33,637 nt of DNA from Comamonadaceae bacterium CG12_big_fil_rev_8_21_14_0_65_59_15 (GCA_002786915.1 PCUV01000047.1:1-33637), one strand, 5' to 3'. Positions 1-8,442 are shown, counted from the stretch's first letter. Notes: generated by a model not told the origin, from the letters alone. Numbers and translations are program-made.

Positions 1-731
1 CGGTGGAACGTGGTTACCTGGACCAACCCACCACCGTCAACAATGTGGAAACGTTTTGCGCTGTCACGCACATTGCGCTACAGGGTGCGCCGTGGTGGAG
101 CAGCATCGGCACGGCGCAGTCCACCGGTACCAAAATCCATTCCATTTCCGGCGACTGCGAGCGCCCCGGCATTTACGAATACCCGTTTGGCACGCGCATT
201 GGTCGCATCCTGGAAGACTGCGGCGCGCGCAACACGCAGGCGGTGCAGGTGGGCGGGCCGTCGGGCGTGTGCTTGTCAGCCTCGGAATTCAACCGACGCG
301 TCGGCTTTGAGGATGTGCCCACGGCAGGCGCCTTCATGATCTTTGACCGCAGCCGCAACATGTTTGAGGTGGCGCGCAACTTTGCCCACTTTTTTGCCCA
401 CGAAAGCTGTGGCTTTTGCACGCCGTGCCGCGTTGGTACCGAGCTGGTAGTGCGTCGGCTGGACAAACTGCAACGTGGCCATGGGTCGTCGCAAGACCTT
501 GACGAGTTATACGAGCTCGACAAACTGATGCACGGTGCCACGCACTGCGGGCTGGGCGCGGCGGCGTGCAACCCGCTGCGCGACACCATCGCCAAATTTC
601 GCCCGGCTTACGAGCAGCATTTGCAGTCGCTGCACTTTGTGCCGGGGTTTGATCTGGACGCCGAGCTGTCGCAAGCGCGTCTGGCCACCGCGCGCGACGA
701 TGCGCTCGCGCACCTGGAGACCTTGCCATGA
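1..731 (+). CDS. hoxF: NAD-reducing hydrogenase diaphorase subunit HoxF, 3' part
   Basis: C-terminal 242 residues of the FMN- and NAD-binding subunit of the cytoplasmic bidirectional [NiFe] hydrogenase; the gene enters from the left edge, so the 5' part is missing. The stretch QPTTVNNVET near the start and the ESCGFCTPCRVGT motif followed by the later CGLG/AAC region match the NuoF/HoxF family; the cysteines would bind the N3-type 4Fe-4S cluster that passes electrons from FMN to HoxU. The stop codon overlaps the hoxU start (ATGA at 728-731), so the two are translationally coupled. NuoF of complex I is the alternative, but the following hoxU, hoxY and hoxH make HoxF the clear choice. Confidence 0.95.
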   Translation, partial: VERGYLDQPTTVNNVETFCAVTHIALQGAPWWSSIGTAQSTGTKIHSISGDCERPGIYEYPFGTRIGRILEDCGARNTQAVQVGGPSGVCLSASEFNRRVGFEDVPTAGAFMIFDRSRNMFEVARNFAHFFAHESCGFCTPCRVGTELVVRRLDKLQRGHGSSQDLDELYELDKLMHGATHCGLGAAACNPLRDTIAKFRPAYEQHLQSLHFVPGFDLDAELSQARLATARDDALAHLETLP

Positions 732-1456
732 ACAACGATCGCATCGATGCGCTCACACCGGGCACATTTACCCTGGACGACCAGGAGGTGGAATTTGGCC
801 CCGGCGAAACCATCATGCAGGCGGTCACCCGCGCTGGCGGCTACATCCCGCATCTGTGCTGGCATGAGGGCTTTCACCCGCACGGGTCGTGCCGCCTGTG
901 CACGGTCAAGGTCAACGGCCGCATGGGATCGGCCTGCACCGTGCTGGCTAGCACCGGGCAAAACGTGGAAAGCAACACCGAAGAGTTGCGCACCCTGCGC
1001 CGCACGCTGTTGCAAATGATGTTTGTCGAGGGCAACCACTTTTGCCCGTCGTGCGAAAAAAGTGGCAACTGCCGTTTGCAGGCCACGGCGTATGAGGCCG
1101 GCATGACCGGCCCGCACTTTGAAGAGTTTTACCCCAACCGCAAGGTCGATGCCAGCCACCCGGATGTGTTGCTGGACCTGAACCGCTGCATTTTGTGCGA
1201 GCTGTGCGTGCGCGCCAGCCGCGACCTGGACGGCAAGAACGTGTTTGCCATCGGCGGGCACGGCATCGGCGCGCATCTGCTGGTCAACAGCCCCAGTGGC
1301 CAGCTGGGCGACAGTGCGCTGGCTGTGACCGACAAGGCGGTGCATGTGTGCCCGGTGGGAGCCTTGCTGTCCAAGCGCCGGGGTTTCAGAACACCCATTG
1401 GCGCGCGGCGTTTTGACATTCATCCGGTGTCTGAGAGCGAAGAGGCCGCACCATGA
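728..1456 (+). CDS. hoxU: NAD-reducing hydrogenase diaphorase subunit HoxU
   Basis: Iron-sulfur subunit (242 aa) that links the HoxF flavin to the HoxYH hydrogenase module in the cytoplasm. Visible in order: a plant-type 2Fe-2S set (C44, C55, C58, C70), an HxxC-type motif HFCPSCEKSGNC for a His-Cys3 4Fe-4S cluster, and a 4Fe-4S motif CILCELC followed by a distal CPVG. This is the NuoG N-terminal architecture, and the length is that of HoxU, not of full NuoG. It overlaps hoxF at its start and hoxY at its end (ATGA at 1453-1456), as expected for a tightly coupled operon. No odd residues seen. Confidence 0.96.
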   Translation: MNNDRIDALTPGTFTLDDQEVEFGPGETIMQAVTRAGGYIPHLCWHEGFHPHGSCRLCTVKVNGRMGSACTVLASTGQNVESNTEELRTLRRTLLQMMFVEGNHFCPSCEKSGNCRLQATAYEAGMTGPHFEEFYPNRKVDASHPDVLLDLNRCILCELCVRASRDLDGKNVFAIGGHGIGAHLLVNSPSGQLGDSALAVTDKAVHVCPVGALLSKRRGFRTPIGARRFDIHPVSESEEAAP

Positions 1457-2025
1457 ACGCCAACTTGATACAACCGGCGCACGGCCCGCGCAAGCTCAAG
1501 GTGGCCACGGTGTCGCTGGCGGGCTGCTTTGGTTGCCACATGTCTTTTCTGGATATTGACGAACGCTTGCTGGAACTGCTGGAGCATGTGGAGTTTGACC
1601 GTTCACCGCTGACCGACATCAAGACCATTGGCAAATGCGATTTGGGCTTGGTGGAAGGCGGCTTGTGCAACGCAGAAAACGTGCAGGTGCTGCGCGAGTT
1701 CCGCGCGCATTGCAAAACCCTGGTGGCCGTGGGCGCCTGCGCCATCAACGGGGGTCTGCCTGCGCAACGCAATCAACTCGATGTAGGGCAAATGCTGCGT
1801 GACGTGTATTGCACGCAACGTGGCAGCGGTGCACGCTGCCAGGTGCCCAACGACCCCGAGTTGCCGCTGCCGCTGAACCGTGTGCACCCGATCCACGAGG
1901 TGGTGCATGTGGACTACTTTTTACCGGGTTGTCCACCCAGTGCCGACACCATCTGGTCGTTTTTGAGCGACCTGCTGGCCGGGCGCACGCCGCAACTGCC
2001 GCAGAACCTGATTCACTACGACTAA
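1453..2025 (+). CDS. hoxY: NAD-reducing hydrogenase small subunit HoxY
   Basis: Small electron-transfer subunit (190 aa) of the soluble [NiFe] hydrogenase. It carries the four cysteines for one proximal 4Fe-4S cluster: C25 and C28 in AGCFGCHMS, one in the VGACAINGG loop near residue 96, and one in LPGCPPS near residue 159. It lacks a Tat signal peptide and the extra clusters of uptake-type small subunits, which fits a cytoplasmic NAD-coupled enzyme. The start overlaps the hoxU stop. About 60 bp separate it from hoxH, a wider gap than the rest of the operon. Confidence 0.95.
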   Translation: MNANLIQPAHGPRKLKVATVSLAGCFGCHMSFLDIDERLLELLEHVEFDRSPLTDIKTIGKCDLGLVEGGLCNAENVQVLREFRAHCKTLVAVGACAINGGLPAQRNQLDVGQMLRDVYCTQRGSGARCQVPNDPELPLPLNRVHPIHEVVHVDYFLPGCPPSADTIWSFLSDLLAGRTPQLPQNLIHYD

Positions 2026-2033
2026 GGGATGCG

Positions 2034-2062
2034 GGACAGACCGCAGCGAGCCAGCTCTGTCC
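2034..2062 (+). other. Inverted repeat between hoxY and hoxH
   Basis: GGACAGA (2034-2040) and TCTGTCC (2056-2062) could form a 7-bp stem with a 15-nt loop in the hoxYH message just ahead of the hoxH ribosome site. There is no T-run after it, so it is not an obvious terminator. An mRNA processing or stability element is possible; its role is unknown. Confidence 0.35.
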
Positions 2063-2085
2063 TCAATATATTAGAAAGTTGCATC

Positions 2086-3555
2086 ATGACCTTTGCCCTC
2101 GAAACCGCCGCCCACCCCGAGGCCTTGCGCCGTGTCGCCATTGACCCGGTCTCGCGCGTGGAAGGCCACGGCAAGGTCACACTGCTGCTGGACGCGCACA
2201 ACCACATCGAGCAGGTACGCCTGCACATTGTTGAATTTCGGGGTTTTGAAAAATTCATCGAAGGCCGCCCGTATTGGGAAGTGCCGGTGATGGTGCAGCG
2301 CCTGTGCGGCATTTGCCCGGTGTCGCACCACCTGGCGGCGGCCAAGGCGTTTGACCGGATTTTGGGGGCCACACCGGTGACAGCCAGCGCAACAGCGGTG
2401 CGCCGCCTGATGCACTACGGGCAAATACTACAGTCGCACGCGCTGCACTTTTTCCACCTGAGCTCACCCGATTTGCTGTTTGGTTTTGACTCGGACGTCG
2501 CCAAACGAAACATTGTGGGTGTGGCGCAGGCCCACCCTGACATTGCCAAAAAAGGCATTTTGTTGCGCAAGTTTGGCCAGGAGATCATCCGCATCACCTC
2601 GGGCAAGCGCGTGCACGGCACCGGTGCGGTACCGGGCGGCATCAACAAACTGGTGACGCGCCAGGAGCGCGACGCCCTGCTGGCAGACCTGCCGCAGATG
2701 CTGCAATGGGCGCAAGACGCGGTGGATATGGTCAAACAGTTGCACGCGCAAAACCCGGCGCTGTACAACACGTTTGGCAGCTTCAAGTCCAATTTGCTGT
2801 CGCTGGTGCGCGCCGACGGGGCCATGGATTTGTACGACGGCGTGCTGCGCGCGCGTGACGCCAGCGGCGCGATCATTTTTGACGGGCTGGACGACCAGCG
2901 CTACCTGGAGGTGATTGCAGAAGAGGTGCGATCCTGGAGCTACATGAAGTTTCCGTACCTCAAAAGCCTGGGCACGCAACAGGGCTGGTACCGCGTGGGG
3001 CCGCTGGCGCGCGTGCAAAACTGCGACTTCATCCCCAGCGAACGCGCTGAAGCTGAGCGCCAGGCCTTCGTGGCCTGGGGCCAGGGCGAGCTGATCAACG
3101 GTTCCTTGGCCTACCACTGGGCGCGCATGATTGAACTGCTGCACGCGGTGGAGGTGATTGGCCAGTTGCTCGACGACCCGGCGCTGCTGGCGGGTGACTT
3201 GATCAGCAGCGGCGCGCGTCAACAAAGCGGCGTGGGCATGATCGAAGCCCCGCGCGGCACGCTGATCCACGACTATGACGTGGGCGACGACGATCTGGTC
3301 ACACGCTGCAACCTGATCGTCTCCACCACGCACAACAACCAGGCCATGAACGAGGCGGTGCGCTCGGTGGCGCGCGAGTATCTGGAAGGGCAAGAGCTGA
3401 CCGAAGGCCTGCTCAACCACATTGAAGTCGCCATTCGCGCCTACGACCCTTGCCTGTCTTGCGCCACCCACGCACTGGGCAAAATGCCGCTGCAAGTGAC
3501 CCTGCTGGCCGCTGATGGCAGCGTGTTGGACCGACTAGAAAAGTCGTCGCAATGA
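2086..3555 (+). CDS. hoxH: NAD-reducing hydrogenase large subunit HoxH
   Basis: Catalytic NiFe subunit (489 aa) of the soluble hydrogenase; splits H2 reversibly with NAD+ as the final acceptor through HoxY, HoxU and HoxF. The Ni ligands are seen in LCGICPVSH near residue 74 and in DPCLSCATH (C456, C459, H462). A 27-residue tail follows H462; in this family the tail is removed by the HoxW protease after nickel insertion. The ATG at 2086 is chosen over an in-frame ATG at 2029, because the extra 19 residues are unlike the family and the product then starts just before the conserved VSRVEGHGK region. Length matches known HoxH proteins. Confidence 0.95.
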   Translation: MTFALETAAHPEALRRVAIDPVSRVEGHGKVTLLLDAHNHIEQVRLHIVEFRGFEKFIEGRPYWEVPVMVQRLCGICPVSHHLAAAKAFDRILGATPVTASATAVRRLMHYGQILQSHALHFFHLSSPDLLFGFDSDVAKRNIVGVAQAHPDIAKKGILLRKFGQEIIRITSGKRVHGTGAVPGGINKLVTRQERDALLADLPQMLQWAQDAVDMVKQLHAQNPALYNTFGSFKSNLLSLVRADGAMDLYDGVLRARDASGAIIFDGLDDQRYLEVIAEEVRSWSYMKFPYLKSLGTQQGWYRVGPLARVQNCDFIPSERAEAERQAFVAWGQGELINGSLAYHWARMIELLHAVEVIGQLLDDPALLAGDLISSGARQQSGVGMIEAPRGTLIHDYDVGDDDLVTRCNLIVSTTHNNQAMNEAVRSVAREYLEGQELTEGLLNHIEVAIRAYDPCLSCATHALGKMPLQVTLLAADGSVLDRLEKSSQ

Positions 3556-3566
3556 CTCTGTCTGCT

Positions 3567-3590
3567 GTAGGAGCGGCGCCCACGCCGCGA
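3567..3590. repeat. REP-like extragenic palindrome
   Basis: GTAGGAGCGGCG near 3567 continues into a perfect 6-bp stem GCGGCG/CGCCGC around the loop CCCA. The form (GTAGGAGC followed by a GC-rich hairpin and CGAA) resembles the extragenic palindromes common in Pseudomonas and some betaproteobacteria. It lies 12 bp after hoxH and could act as a message-end stabiliser or weak terminator. Only one copy was noticed in the window. Confidence 0.45.
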
Positions 3591-3712
3591 ATGTCTTCAA
3601 GCTATTCGAGAAACGTCCGTTTTTGACATGACCAGAAACCGGGCCATTCCGAGTGCATGGCTTCGGGCAGTCAACTCACTAAAATGTGACTTTTTGATGT
3701 GAAAGCATTTTT

Positions 3713-4081
3713 ATGCGTACCACTCTGGACCTTCCTGATGAGACTTTTCGCCAGCTCAAAGCACAGGCGGCGCTCAACGGCATGAAGCTCAAGGAACTGG
3801 TCACCCAATTGATTCAGCGCGGCCTGGCCGCCGGGGTCAAGCCAGCACCTCAGGCAGTCAACCATGCGGGGCAGCCGCCAGACCCGCCGCCCGTGGCCAT
3901 CCAGCGAATGACTGCTGAAGCAGCCGCGACGGGGTTGGCGCCGACCTATCCAATCCCCATCGCACGGGAAGCGGATGGCACGACCACACCCTACCTCTCC
4001 AACGCTCAGTTGTACGCCATTCTGGACGAAGAAGACTTGTCGCAATACCAGCGGGTGCTGAGCGCAGCAAGTGGTCAATGA
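3713..4081 (+). CDS. Antitoxin of a VapBC-type pair (ribbon-helix-helix)
   Basis: 122-aa protein whose first 45 residues (MRTTLDLPDETFRQLK, then an Ala-rich helix and LKELVTQLIQRGL) have the ribbon-helix-helix pattern of VapB/CopG antitoxins; such proteins bind their own promoter as dimers and neutralise the partner toxin with the C-terminal part. The Pro-rich middle and C-terminal tail make it longer than a typical VapB (about 75-90 aa). It overlaps the PIN-domain toxin gene by four bases. Just upstream, ATGTGA occurs twice (around 3684 and 3699), a possible operator. It lies between hoxH and hoxW, an unusual position for such a gene. Confidence 0.8.
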   Translation: MRTTLDLPDETFRQLKAQAALNGMKLKELVTQLIQRGLAAGVKPAPQAVNHAGQPPDPPPVAIQRMTAEAAATGLAPTYPIPIAREADGTTTPYLSNAQLYAILDEEDLSQYQRVLSAASGQ

Positions 4082-4521
4082 TTGATCTACCCGATGTCAA
4101 CGTCTGGCTCGCGCTGATTGACAAACGTCACATCCATCACGCCACAGCAGCACGTTATTGGGCTGATACCGCAGTGCGAAGCCGCGCCTTCTGTCGCATC
4201 ACGGCCAATGGTTTTTTGCGCCTGAGCACCCACCCCCGAGCATTAGCCAGGCCACTGAGCCCGCATGAGGCCTGGATCATGTACCGACAATTTTTGTCGC
4301 TCCCCATCATTTGCTGGCAACCGGAGCCAGCCGGGCTTGAAGACCGCTACTGCGCTTTGACCTGCGCCCCAGGGTTTAGCCAGCGCCTTTGGACGGATGC
4401 TTACCTGGCCGCATTTGCGCAGGCGGGTCATTTTCGACTGGTGTCATTTGATGGCGACTTCAAGCGCTTTGCTGACCTGAACTTTTTGCACCTTGGTGTG
4501 GCGCTGCCAGAGAAAAAATGA
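4078..4521 (+). CDS. PIN-domain ribonuclease toxin, VapC family
   Basis: 147-aa protein starting with the PIN-domain first strand LPDVNVWLALID, whose Asp is a metal ligand; further acidic candidates are in LWTDAYLAAFA and SFDGDF near the C-terminus. VapC toxins are Mg-dependent endoribonucleases that cut tRNA or rRNA and stop growth until the antitoxin returns. The start overlaps the antitoxin stop (ATGA at 4078-4081) and the stop overlaps the hoxW start (ATGA at 4518-4521), so toxin and hydrogenase protease are likely co-translated. Family assignment is firm; the exact RNA target cannot be read from sequence. Confidence 0.85.
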   Translation: MIDLPDVNVWLALIDKRHIHHATAARYWADTAVRSRAFCRITANGFLRLSTHPRALARPLSPHEAWIMYRQFLSLPIICWQPEPAGLEDRYCALTCAPGFSQRLWTDAYLAAFAQAGHFRLVSFDGDFKRFADLNFLHLGVALPEKK

Positions 4522-4988
4522 CCGCCCCTGTGCTGGTGTTTGGTTGGGGAAACCTGAGCCGGGGCGACGACGCGCTGGGGCTCATGTTGGTGGCTGCGCT
4601 GCGTGAGCAGTTGCCACCAGCCCTGCAAACCCAGGTGGAATGCCTCGACGACTACCAGTTGCAGGTGGAGCACGCGCTGGACTTGGTGGGGCGCAGCCAG
4701 GTGCTGTTTGTGGATACCAGCGTCAGCGCCGCGCCACCGTTTGAGGTGAGCGTGCTGCAAGCCGCAGCTGACGACAGCGTCAGCACGCACAGCCTGTCGC
4801 CGCAAGCGCTCATGCATGTGTACCAGCAGTTGCAGGGCACACCCGCACCACCGTGCACGCTATTGGCGATTCGCGGGGACAGTTTTGAATTGGGGGAGCC
4901 ACCCAGCCCGGCAGCGCTACAGCATTTGGCCGCTGCCCTGGCTTGGGTGCTGGATGCGCTGCGGTCGAAAAATGGCTTTGACTGCTGA
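4518..4988 (+). CDS. hoxW: Hydrogenase maturation protease HoxW
   Basis: 156-aa endopeptidase of the HycI/HoxW family that trims the C-terminal tail of HoxH after the NiFe site is filled. The signature GNLSRGDDALG (residues 11-21) includes the Asp pair at the nickel-sensing position, and a second acidic site is in LFVDTSV. The length is typical for the family. It overlaps vapC by four bases and is separated from its substrate gene hoxH by the toxin-antitoxin pair. In Cupriavidus necator the order is hoxFUYHWI; no hoxI is seen here, and the next gene is convergent. Confidence 0.9.
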   Translation: MTAPVLVFGWGNLSRGDDALGLMLVAALREQLPPALQTQVECLDDYQLQVEHALDLVGRSQVLFVDTSVSAAPPFEVSVLQAAADDSVSTHSLSPQALMHVYQQLQGTPAPPCTLLAIRGDSFELGEPPSPAALQHLAAALAWVLDALRSKNGFDC

Positions 4989-5012
4989 GTTCAGGCCGCG
5001 CCAGCTGGCGGG

Positions 5013-5804
5013 TTAGCGGCCGGTAAAACGTGGTGCGCGTTTTTCCGCAAACGCGGTCACGCCTTCCTTGAAGTCGTCGCGCCAACCCAGTTCACGCATA
5101 AAGCCGGCTTCTAGGCTGAGTTGCTGCTCCAGCGTGTGGTTGGGTGCGGTGTGCATGGCCGCGCGCGTGGCCACCAGGGCGCGCGTGGGCATTCGCGCCA
5201 GTTGTGTGGCCAACTGCGCTACGGTCGAGGTGAAGTCGGGGTCATCCACGCACTGCCAGATCAGGCCCCATTGCTCGGCTTTTTCAGCGGGCAGCTTGTC
5301 GGCCAGCATGGCCAGGCCCATGGCGCGCGCCATGCCGACGCGCTGCGGCAAAAACCAGGTGCCGCCCGTATCTGGCACCAGCCCGATCTTGCTGAACGCC
5401 TGCAAGAAATAGGCTGATCGGGTAGCTACCACCAGGTCACACGCCAGCGCCAGGCTACAGCCCGCACCCGCTGCTGCGCCATTGACGGCCGCAACGGTGG
5501 GCACGCGCAAGTCTTGCAACGCCAGAATCAGCGGCTTGTAGTGCTGCTCTACCACCGCGCCAATATCGGGCTGAAGATGCCCCAGCGCCATATCGGGGTC
5601 TGCCAGATCTTGTCCGGCACAAAACGCGCGCCCTGCTCCCGTGAGCACCAGTACGCGAATCGATGCATCGGTTTGCACCTGCGCCAGCGCCTCGCGCATC
5701 TCGGTATGCATCGCACCCACAAAGCTGTTGAGTTTGTCGGGCCGGTTGAGCGTGAGCCGCGCCACGCCGCCGGTGGCTTCAAAAAGAATGTGCTGGTAGG
5801 TCAT
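5013..5804 (-). CDS. paaG: Enoyl-CoA hydratase/isomerase family protein, PaaG-like
   Basis: 263-aa crotonase-fold protein. The N-terminal RLTLNRPDKLNSF and the oxyanion-hole segment GRAFCAGQDLAD, followed by VAAVNGAAAGAGCSLALACD, are characteristic of PaaG, the ring-1,2-epoxyphenylacetyl-CoA isomerase of phenylacetate breakdown. No other paa gene is present in the window, so a general enoyl-CoA hydratase or isomerase role remains possible. It is transcribed towards hoxW and ends 24 bp from it; a GCCAGCTGGC palindrome lies in that gap. Start ATG at 5804 gives a full-length protein of family size. Confidence 0.8.
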   Translation of the reverse strand: MTYQHILFEATGGVARLTLNRPDKLNSFVGAMHTEMREALAQVQTDASIRVLVLTGAGRAFCAGQDLADPDMALGHLQPDIGAVVEQHYKPLILALQDLRVPTVAAVNGAAAGAGCSLALACDLVVATRSAYFLQAFSKIGLVPDTGGTWFLPQRVGMARAMGLAMLADKLPAEKAEQWGLIWQCVDDPDFTSTVAQLATQLARMPTRALVATRAAMHTAPNHTLEQQLSLEAGFMRELGWRDDFKEGVTAFAEKRAPRFTGR

Positions 5805-5849
5805 GGGTGTCCTGATGGAGCAAAAGTGGATGAAAGGAATCGTACACGC

Positions 5850-5870
5850 TGACTGCGCAAAGCGCAGTCA
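5850..5870. terminator. Perfect hairpin at the pepP stop codon
   Basis: TGACTGCGC and GCGCAGTCA form a perfect 9-bp stem around AAA (5859-5861). The stem includes the stop codon of the aminopeptidase gene on the - strand. No T-run follows in either direction, so termination would have to be factor-assisted, or the hairpin protects the 3' end. Confidence 0.4.
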
Positions 5871-7262
5871 CTGCGCGCGCATCAGCGCCTCAATCTCGGC
5901 CACGCCCACGGGCACGTCGCGCGTGAACAGCTCGCAGCCCGTGGCGGTCACGATGGCGTCGTCTTCAATGCGGATGCCGATGTTGTGAAAGCGCTCTGGC
6001 ACATCGGCTGCCGGGCGCACATAGATGCCCGGCTCGATCGTCAGCGCCATGCCCGGGCGCAGGATGCGCGCCGGGCGGTCTTTGATGACTTCGCCCGTGA
6101 GCGCGTCCTTGCGCGTGCTCACCTGGCCAATTTCACTTGGCTCGGTGTAGGCACCGCAGTCGTGCACGTCCATGCCAATCCAGTGGCCGGTGCGGTGCAT
6201 GTAAAACGCAAAGTAGGCGCGCTGCTCGATCACGTCTTCTACACTGCCAACTTTGTTCTTGTCGAGCAGGCCTACGTCGAGCATGCCCTGCGCCAGCACG
6301 CGCACCGCCGCGTCGTGCGGGTCGGTAAAGCGCGCGCCCGCTTTTGTGGCCGCAATGGCGGCCTCTTGGGAGGCCAGCACCAGTTCATACAAGGTGCGCT
6401 GCGCGCCGCTGAAGCGCCCGTTGGCGGGGAAGGTGCGCGTGATGTCTGACGCGTAGCCGTCGAGCTCGCACGCCGCGTCAATCAGCACCAGTTCGCCATC
6501 ATTCACCCGCCCTGCGTCGGCGCGGTAGTGCAGCACGCAAGCATTGGCGCCGGCGGCAACAATGGAGCCATACGCCGGGGCCTGCGAGCCGTGGCGGCGA
6601 AATTCGTGCAGCAGTTCGGCGTCCAGGTGGTATTCACGCACTTCCTGCCCGGCGCGCAGCATGCGCGCGCACAACTGCATGGCGCGGACATGCGCGCCGG
6701 CGCTGATTTGCCCGGCGCGGCGCATGATGGCCTGCTCATGTGTGTCCTTGAGCAGGCGCATTTCGTCCAGCACACCACACAGGTCGCGCTGCTGCTGCGG
6801 ACACAGCGTGCCGTAGCGCACCCGCGCGCGCAGCTTGCTCAGCCAGCCGTCGATTTGCGTTTCCAGCCCCGCGTGGGTGGCAAAGGGATACCAGACCGCC
6901 TCGCGGCCATCAAGCAATGGGGGCAGTTGGGTATCTAGCTCGGCACTGGATAAAGCGGCGTCGACACCCAACTGCGCCGGCGCCGCTTCCGGGCCGACAC
7001 GCAAACCGTGCCAGATTTCGCGCTCGCGGTCCTTGGGCTGGCAAAACAGGGTGCTGTGGCCGTCGCCGCTGATGACCAGGGTGGCGTGCGGCTCGGTAAA
7101 GCCGCACAGATAATAAAAATAACTGTCGTGACGGTACAGAAAGTCGCTGTCGCGGTTGCGGTTGCGCTCGGGTGCGGTGGGCACAATGGCCACGCCACCA
7201 GGGCCGATGTGGCGCGCTACGGCGGCGCGGCGTTGCATGTAAATGTTGTTTGCGGGTTGCAT
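5868..7262 (-). CDS. pepP: Xaa-Pro aminopeptidase (aminopeptidase P)
   Basis: 464-aa dinuclear-metal peptidase that removes an N-terminal residue preceding proline. The N-terminal domain contains the RNRDSDFLYRHDSYFYYLCGF segment typical of bacterial PepP, and the C-terminal pita-bread domain shows all metal ligands in place: the Asp residues in DAACELDGYASDITRTF, the His in GHWIGMDVHD, and the Glu residues in LTIEPG and RIEDD. The length is normal. It lies head-to-tail behind the nucleotidyltransferase gene and before paaG; the gaps of 63-126 bp do not force an operon. Likely a cytoplasmic housekeeping enzyme. Confidence 0.94.
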   Translation of the reverse strand: MQPANNIYMQRRAAVARHIGPGGVAIVPTAPERNRNRDSDFLYRHDSYFYYLCGFTEPHATLVISGDGHSTLFCQPKDREREIWHGLRVGPEAAPAQLGVDAALSSAELDTQLPPLLDGREAVWYPFATHAGLETQIDGWLSKLRARVRYGTLCPQQQRDLCGVLDEMRLLKDTHEQAIMRRAGQISAGAHVRAMQLCARMLRAGQEVREYHLDAELLHEFRRHGSQAPAYGSIVAAGANACVLHYRADAGRVNDGELVLIDAACELDGYASDITRTFPANGRFSGAQRTLYELVLASQEAAIAATKAGARFTDPHDAAVRVLAQGMLDVGLLDKNKVGSVEDVIEQRAYFAFYMHRTGHWIGMDVHDCGAYTEPSEIGQVSTRKDALTGEVIKDRPARILRPGMALTIEPGIYVRPAADVPERFHNIGIRIEDDAIVTATGCELFTRDVPVGVAEIEALMRAQ

Positions 7263-7388
7263 GGAGAGGGGGTGTCAAAAGGTAAAACGGGCTAGGGCAC
7301 AAGCGTAACAAGTTTTTTGGGGTGGGGCTTGTTCGGCGGGTTAGCGCCGGTTGCATGAATGCCGCGTATTTGTCCTCTGCCTTGCTCT

Positions 7389-8216
7389 TTACGCTGCTTC
7401 GCCGTTAAGTTGTGCCAGCCGCTGCGGAGTGCCGACGTCGGTCCACGCCCCGGTGTACAGCTCGGCGCTGACCCGACCCTGGTCCATGGCTGCGCGCAAC
7501 AGCGGCGCCATCGCCGCCTTCAACCCTTGCGGATTCCCCGGTGCCACATCACACCAGGGGGACGCAAACAATGCGGCGCGATACAGACCGATGGTGGAAT
7601 AGGTGTAGCGTGGGCGTGGGTCGTCTGCGACCAGGTTCAGCGCCAGGCCGGCGGCGTCCAGCCCGAAGTCGCCACGCCGGTTGTGCGCCGGGTTGGGCAC
7701 CAGCCACAAATGCGCCAGCGCCTTGCTGGCAGCAAAACGCGCGACCGAAGCGCCAGCAAATTCAAACCCTGGCGTATAGACATCCCCCGCAAGCACCCAA
7801 AACACATCGCCACCAGGCGCAGCAGGCGTTGGGCACAGCAGCGGCAAGGCGCGGCAGATGCCCCCAGCAGTCTCCAGTGCGCCACCAAAATCGCGCCCTT
7901 CGTGCGAATACAGCATCTGTAGACGCTGCTCTTTAAATAGCTGCTTGCCCTTATTGGATAAGGGTTGAAGCACAAAAACATCCTTAAACCTTTGGCTGAT
8001 GTGATCTCCCAGCCAGGCGGTGTTGACCACCACTCGCGCTACGCCCGCGCGCGCCAACGCCTCCAGATGCCACTGCATCAGCGCCTTGCCACGCACCGGC
8101 AGCAGCGGCTTGGGACAGGTGTCGGTGAGCGGGCGCATGCGCTCACCACGGCCTGCAGCCAACAGCATGGCGGGTGCGTTTGCATCCATCACGTCAGCAA
8201 GTGAAGAAAAGGTCAT
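7389..8216 (-). CDS. murU: Nucleotidyltransferase, MurU-like
   Basis: 275-aa sugar-phosphate nucleotidyltransferase. The signature MLLAAGRGERMRPLTDTCPKPLLPV binds the nucleotide and Mg; GDVYTPGFEF carries the second metal site. Closest by pattern to MurU, which makes UDP-MurNAc from MurNAc-1-phosphate in peptidoglycan recycling; the usual partner kinase AmgK is not in the window, so the substrate is inferred. ATG at 8216 or 8189 could be the start; neither has a strong ribosome site. The product is longer than usual MurU because residues about 80-94 are encoded by a dispersed mini-repeat (7935-7979) inserted between HISQRF and the conserved YSHEG segment. Confidence 0.78.
   Translation of the reverse strand: MTFSSLADVMDANAPAMLLAAGRGERMRPLTDTCPKPLLPVRGKALMQWHLEALARAGVARVVVNTAWLGDHISQRFKDVFVLQPLSNKGKQLFKEQRLQMLYSHEGRDFGGALETAGGICRALPLLCPTPAAPGGDVFWVLAGDVYTPGFEFAGASVARFAASKALAHLWLVPNPAHNRRGDFGLDAAGLALNLVADDPRPRYTYSTIGLYRAALFASPWCDVAPGNPQGLKAAMAPLLRAAMDQGRVSAELYTGAWTDVGTPQRLAQLNGEAA
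7935..7979 (+). repeat. Dispersed mini-repeat, copy A (inside murU)
   Basis: About 45 bp beginning AAATAGCTGCTTGCCC and ending in GCACAAAAAC. It aligns along its length with copies at 9976-10022 (opposite strand) and 18463-18509: a shared TAGCTGCTTGCGCTT half, a variable centre, and a GGGTTAGAGGC half running into an A/T-rich tail. Here it lies in frame inside murU, so it adds residues to the enzyme. Confidence 0.75.
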
Positions 8217-8442
8217 GAGCAGCTCAGTTTCGGGCCGACCGAGCATAGCCGAAATGGCCCAAAAACGTCGCGACAACAACACACATTGCGCCACAAGTGC
8301 AAGCAGGTGTAAGCGGTGTCACACCCACGCCCTGGCGGTTACGTTTGCCTTTAAATTGTCATGCACGCAGGATATCGTTGGGCCACATCGATGCACCCGG
8401 TCTGTTGATTTAGGTCTGTTTTTACCTTCAAGGAGTATTTTT

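Noticed and set aside
608..1423. Open frame of 271 codons on the - strand across hoxF and hoxU
   Set aside because: Shadow of two well-supported genes; no ribosome site or domain.
2464..3495. Long open frame of 343 codons on the - strand inside hoxH
   Set aside because: Antisense shadow of a high-G+C gene; its composition is His/Gln/Val/Ala-rich with no recognisable domain, and hoxH is certain.
3591..3712. Possible small gene between hoxH and the antitoxin
   Set aside because: No frame with a start, ribosome site and coding-like composition was found; it more likely holds the toxin-antitoxin promoter.
4989..5012. Terminator between hoxW and paaG
   Set aside because: GCCAGCTGGC is palindromic but has no loop or T-run, so it is too weak to call.
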